From Eubacterium sp. (lineage in GTDB: Bacteria; Bacillota; Clostridia; Oscillospirales; Acutalibacteraceae): 64,000 nt of DNA. The stretch spans positions 1-64,000 of the forward strand of contig JAFSRX010000009.1 of NCBI GenBank assembly GCA_017445905.1. Reading direction: 5' to 3'. The notes below the pieces were generated by a model. It worked only from the letters and a program-made list of their open reading frames with translations. It was not told the DNA's origin and did not search any database. Position 1 is the first letter of the stretch. Each line of letters opens with the position of its first letter. A program made the position numbers and the translations under genes. Shown piece by piece: positions 62,257-64,000 of this stretch.

Positions 62257-64000
62257 TTACCTCTTAATTTTATTAGCTAACTTAGTTTTATAATAATTCA
62301 GCTTCTTTTTAGTATCACCAATAAAGCTGTTTCCGTACCAGTTTTTATCAATGTATTTGAAATCATTGTTGCTGAATTCAGTGAAGAAATCACTTCTGTG
62401 ATTATTTGGTTTAACAGAGCTTGTTGCAGCACTCTGAGAGGCACTAGCAAGTTCATAATCAATCTCCTGCAAAACATAGCTATCCTTGATTTCGTTAAAT
62501 AATTCTTTGCCCTTCTCGCTGTTTACAAAGAGCATTGAAAGCCCTTTGTCGTCATCCTTAAGCTGCGATTTAACCATATTCGGTCGCCAGCAATCTGCAA
62601 GAGTAAAATCTGAGACTCTAATTTCTTTTTTAAACTTACAGTTATAGCAAGAAGGACGAAGAATAGTATTATCAAGAAACAGTTTAAGGAACAAATCTTC
62701 ATCAAGTCTTTTTGTATAGTTCTTTTTGACTGTCTGAATATACATTGAAAAATAATGCCAACCATATTTTTTACTTCTAAAAGAAATATTTTTAATCTCT
62801 TCACCGTTTGAAATATACTTTAAATATTCGTTCCAAACATTCGGCGAAGGAACGCCATGGCAAATAATATCCTGAGTAAATAAATTTGTTTTTTCAACAT
62901 TATCAAGATACGAATATAGTCCCTCAATCTGGCATGGGGTTCCGGTAAATAGAACTTTTATACCTTCTTTTAAAAGCTGTTTTACTTGTTTATATGTATC
63001 GCCTATTCCACTCTGAACATATTTTGAACCACGGAGCTTATTTAATTCTTCTTTAGATTCAACCTTAATATGTTCAACTTCATATTTTTCATTAAAGGCA
63101 GCTCCAAAAACTACTCCGCCATCATCAATGATTTTTTCTGCGATAGGAGTAAACATACCGCCCGATGAACTGTTTTTCCTGATTTGCTGCTCTTTATTAA
63201 AGCCTAAATATGAAACAGGATTATTATCTGTTTTATCAACATTCACCGCAGGACAAACTTTTTTGCACATATTGCAGTGAATACATAATTCTTCATTAAT
63301 TCCCGGATACCAAAAGCCCTCTAAATCGTATTCCATTGAAATGCAACCTTTCGGGCAGGCATTATAACACGCATGGCATCCGCAGCAATCCTGTTTTGAT
63401 GACAGGAAATCAACAAAATCAGATTTATTCTTAATATCAGTCTCTTTAATAGCTTCAGTAAATGCTGATTTTAAGAAATCATCAGTCTTTTGCTGAAGGT
63501 TGCTTATAACCGAATCAGTTTCTGAAAAATCAATTTCATCAACATTATCTATCTTAAAAAAATGCCTGTTTTCCATTTTAAAGGTTTTGAGCAGCGTTTC
63601 AATTCTTGAGCTCATACCCTGCCCTCCGCTTTCAATTCTGTTGAAAACAACAAAAGGGGTATGCATAATCAAAGAGAAAACACAGCCATGAAATGAATCC
63701 GTAAAAACAGCTTTTGCATTATGAATTAAATAAACAAAATGTGATGGATTAAGTGCATAATGTTCAGGTTCTCTCAAATCAAAGATATTTATTATCTCAC
63801 AATTATTATCATTGGCATATTTCTCAATAAATCTTCTGTATTTATTTGTTTCATTGCCCAAAAAATATGTGAAAACATATGGTCTTGAAGTATCAAATTC
63901 GGGTTTTTCCTCAATTTTAACCCATTCTTCTTTTGAAAGGCACAGAGTCGGGTCTGCAAGAACAGGAACATCCCTTCCTGTTAAATCCTTAATTATTCTT
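62257..64000 (-). CDS. polysaccharide pyruvyl transferase / coenzyme F420-type oxidoreductase fusion (5' part beyond window)
   Basis: The reading frame is open to the window edge: translation of 63862-64000 gives DVPVLADPTLCLSKEEWV and continues into the annotated part, so the gene is truncated by the window. The N-terminal portion is a polysaccharide pyruvyl transferase domain (for example KAVFTDSFHGCVFSLIMHTP). The rest holds a two-cluster ferredoxin module (CCGCHACYNACPKGC and CIHCNMCKKVCP) followed by FrhB-type N- and C-terminal domains (SGGMFTPIAEKIIDDGGVVF; VLFTGTPCQIEGLYSYL). Pyruvylation or reduction of a sugar in the repeat unit is likely. Fusion of the two enzymes is unusual but known in polysaccharide loci. 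Confidence 0.85.
   Translation of the reverse strand, partial: RIIKDLTGRDVPVLADPTLCLSKEEWVKIEEKPEFDTSRPYVFTYFLGNETNKYRRFIEKYANDNNCEIINIFDLREPEHYALNPSHFVYLIHNAKAVFTDSFHGCVFSLIMHTPFVVFNRIESGGQGMSSRIETLLKTFKMENRHFFKIDNVDEIDFSETDSVISNLQQKTDDFLKSAFTEAIKETDIKNKSDFVDFLSSKQDCCGCHACYNACPKGCISMEYDLEGFWYPGINEELCIHCNMCKKVCPAVNVDKTDNNPVSYLGFNKEQQIRKNSSSGGMFTPIAEKIIDDGGVVFGAAFNEKYEVEHIKVESKEELNKLRGSKYVQSGIGDTYKQVKQLLKEGIKVLFTGTPCQIEGLYSYLDNVEKTNLFTQDIICHGVPSPNVWNEYLKYISNGEEIKNISFRSKKYGWHYFSMYIQTVKKNYTKRLDEDLFLKLFLDNTILRPSCYNCKFKKEIRVSDFTLADCWRPNMVKSQLKDDDKGLSMLFVNSEKGKELFNEIKDSYVLQEIDYELASASQSAATSSVKPNNHRSDFFTEFSNNDFKYIDKNWYGNSFIGDTKKKLNYYKTKLANKIKR

Overview
The window looks like one continuous chromosomal stretch from a low-GC, Gram-positive anaerobe of the Clostridia, most like a gut or rumen Ruminococcaceae/Oscillospirales member. 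This rests on the AT-rich composition, G-rich Shine-Dalgarno sites, consensus sigma-A promoters, a T-box leader, the CdaA/CdaR c-di-AMP pair, a ferredoxin-dependent 2-oxoacid oxidoreductase, and several secreted carbohydrate-related proteins with fibronectin-like or LamG modules. The species is inferred, not proven.

Region 1 (1-13.4 kb) holds CCA tRNA nucleotidyltransferase, a CmpB-like membrane protein, and a minus-strand operon of phosphohexomutase, NifU-like protein, GH38 alpha-mannosidase and a small membrane protein. Upstream of that operon is a compact transcription unit for a 22-residue peptide: strong promoter, structured leader, excellent RBS and its own terminator. A lipoprotein, a sirtuin and a beta-helix surface protein follow, then a large YhgE/Pip membrane protein. 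Region 2 (13.4-23.5 kb) is two tandem giant secreted LamG paralogues. Region 3 (23.5-27.6 kb) is a four-subunit 2-oxoacid:ferredoxin oxidoreductase behind a T-box riboswitch, divergent from inorganic pyrophosphatase.

Region 4 (27.6-30.8 kb) has four tRNA genes (Ser-GCT, Ser-TGA, Thr-GGT, Asp-GTC), tRNA-like debris, a glycerophosphodiesterase, a DUF6512-type membrane protein and an endolysin-like CHAP protein. Region 5 (30.8-43.4 kb) is mixed housekeeping: ROK kinase, CdaA-CdaR, a cysteine desulfurase with a DUF3343 partner, an EF-G-like GTPase, a GH30 glycosidase, a VanZ-like protein and a corrinoid adenosyltransferase.

Region 6 (43.4-64 kb) is a surface polysaccharide locus, all on the minus strand and running off the right edge. 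It combines dTDP-sugar genes (rfbA, rfbB, rfbC), a CDP-3,6-dideoxyhexose module (rfbF, rfbG, rfbH) next to a TPP enzyme resembling the YerE branched-chain sugar synthase, an SDR reductase, an acyltransferase, an aminotransferase/ATP-grasp/DapB-like trio, glycosyltransferases, a Wzx flippase and a pyruvyltransferase-F420 oxidoreductase fusion. A 3' fragment of rfbB stranded beside rfbC records past recombination. The most promising leads are the 22-residue peptide unit, the apparently isoleucine-type T-box before the oxidoreductase, the putative CDP-branched-chain dideoxy sugar pathway, and two genes whose translation starts are buried in hairpins.
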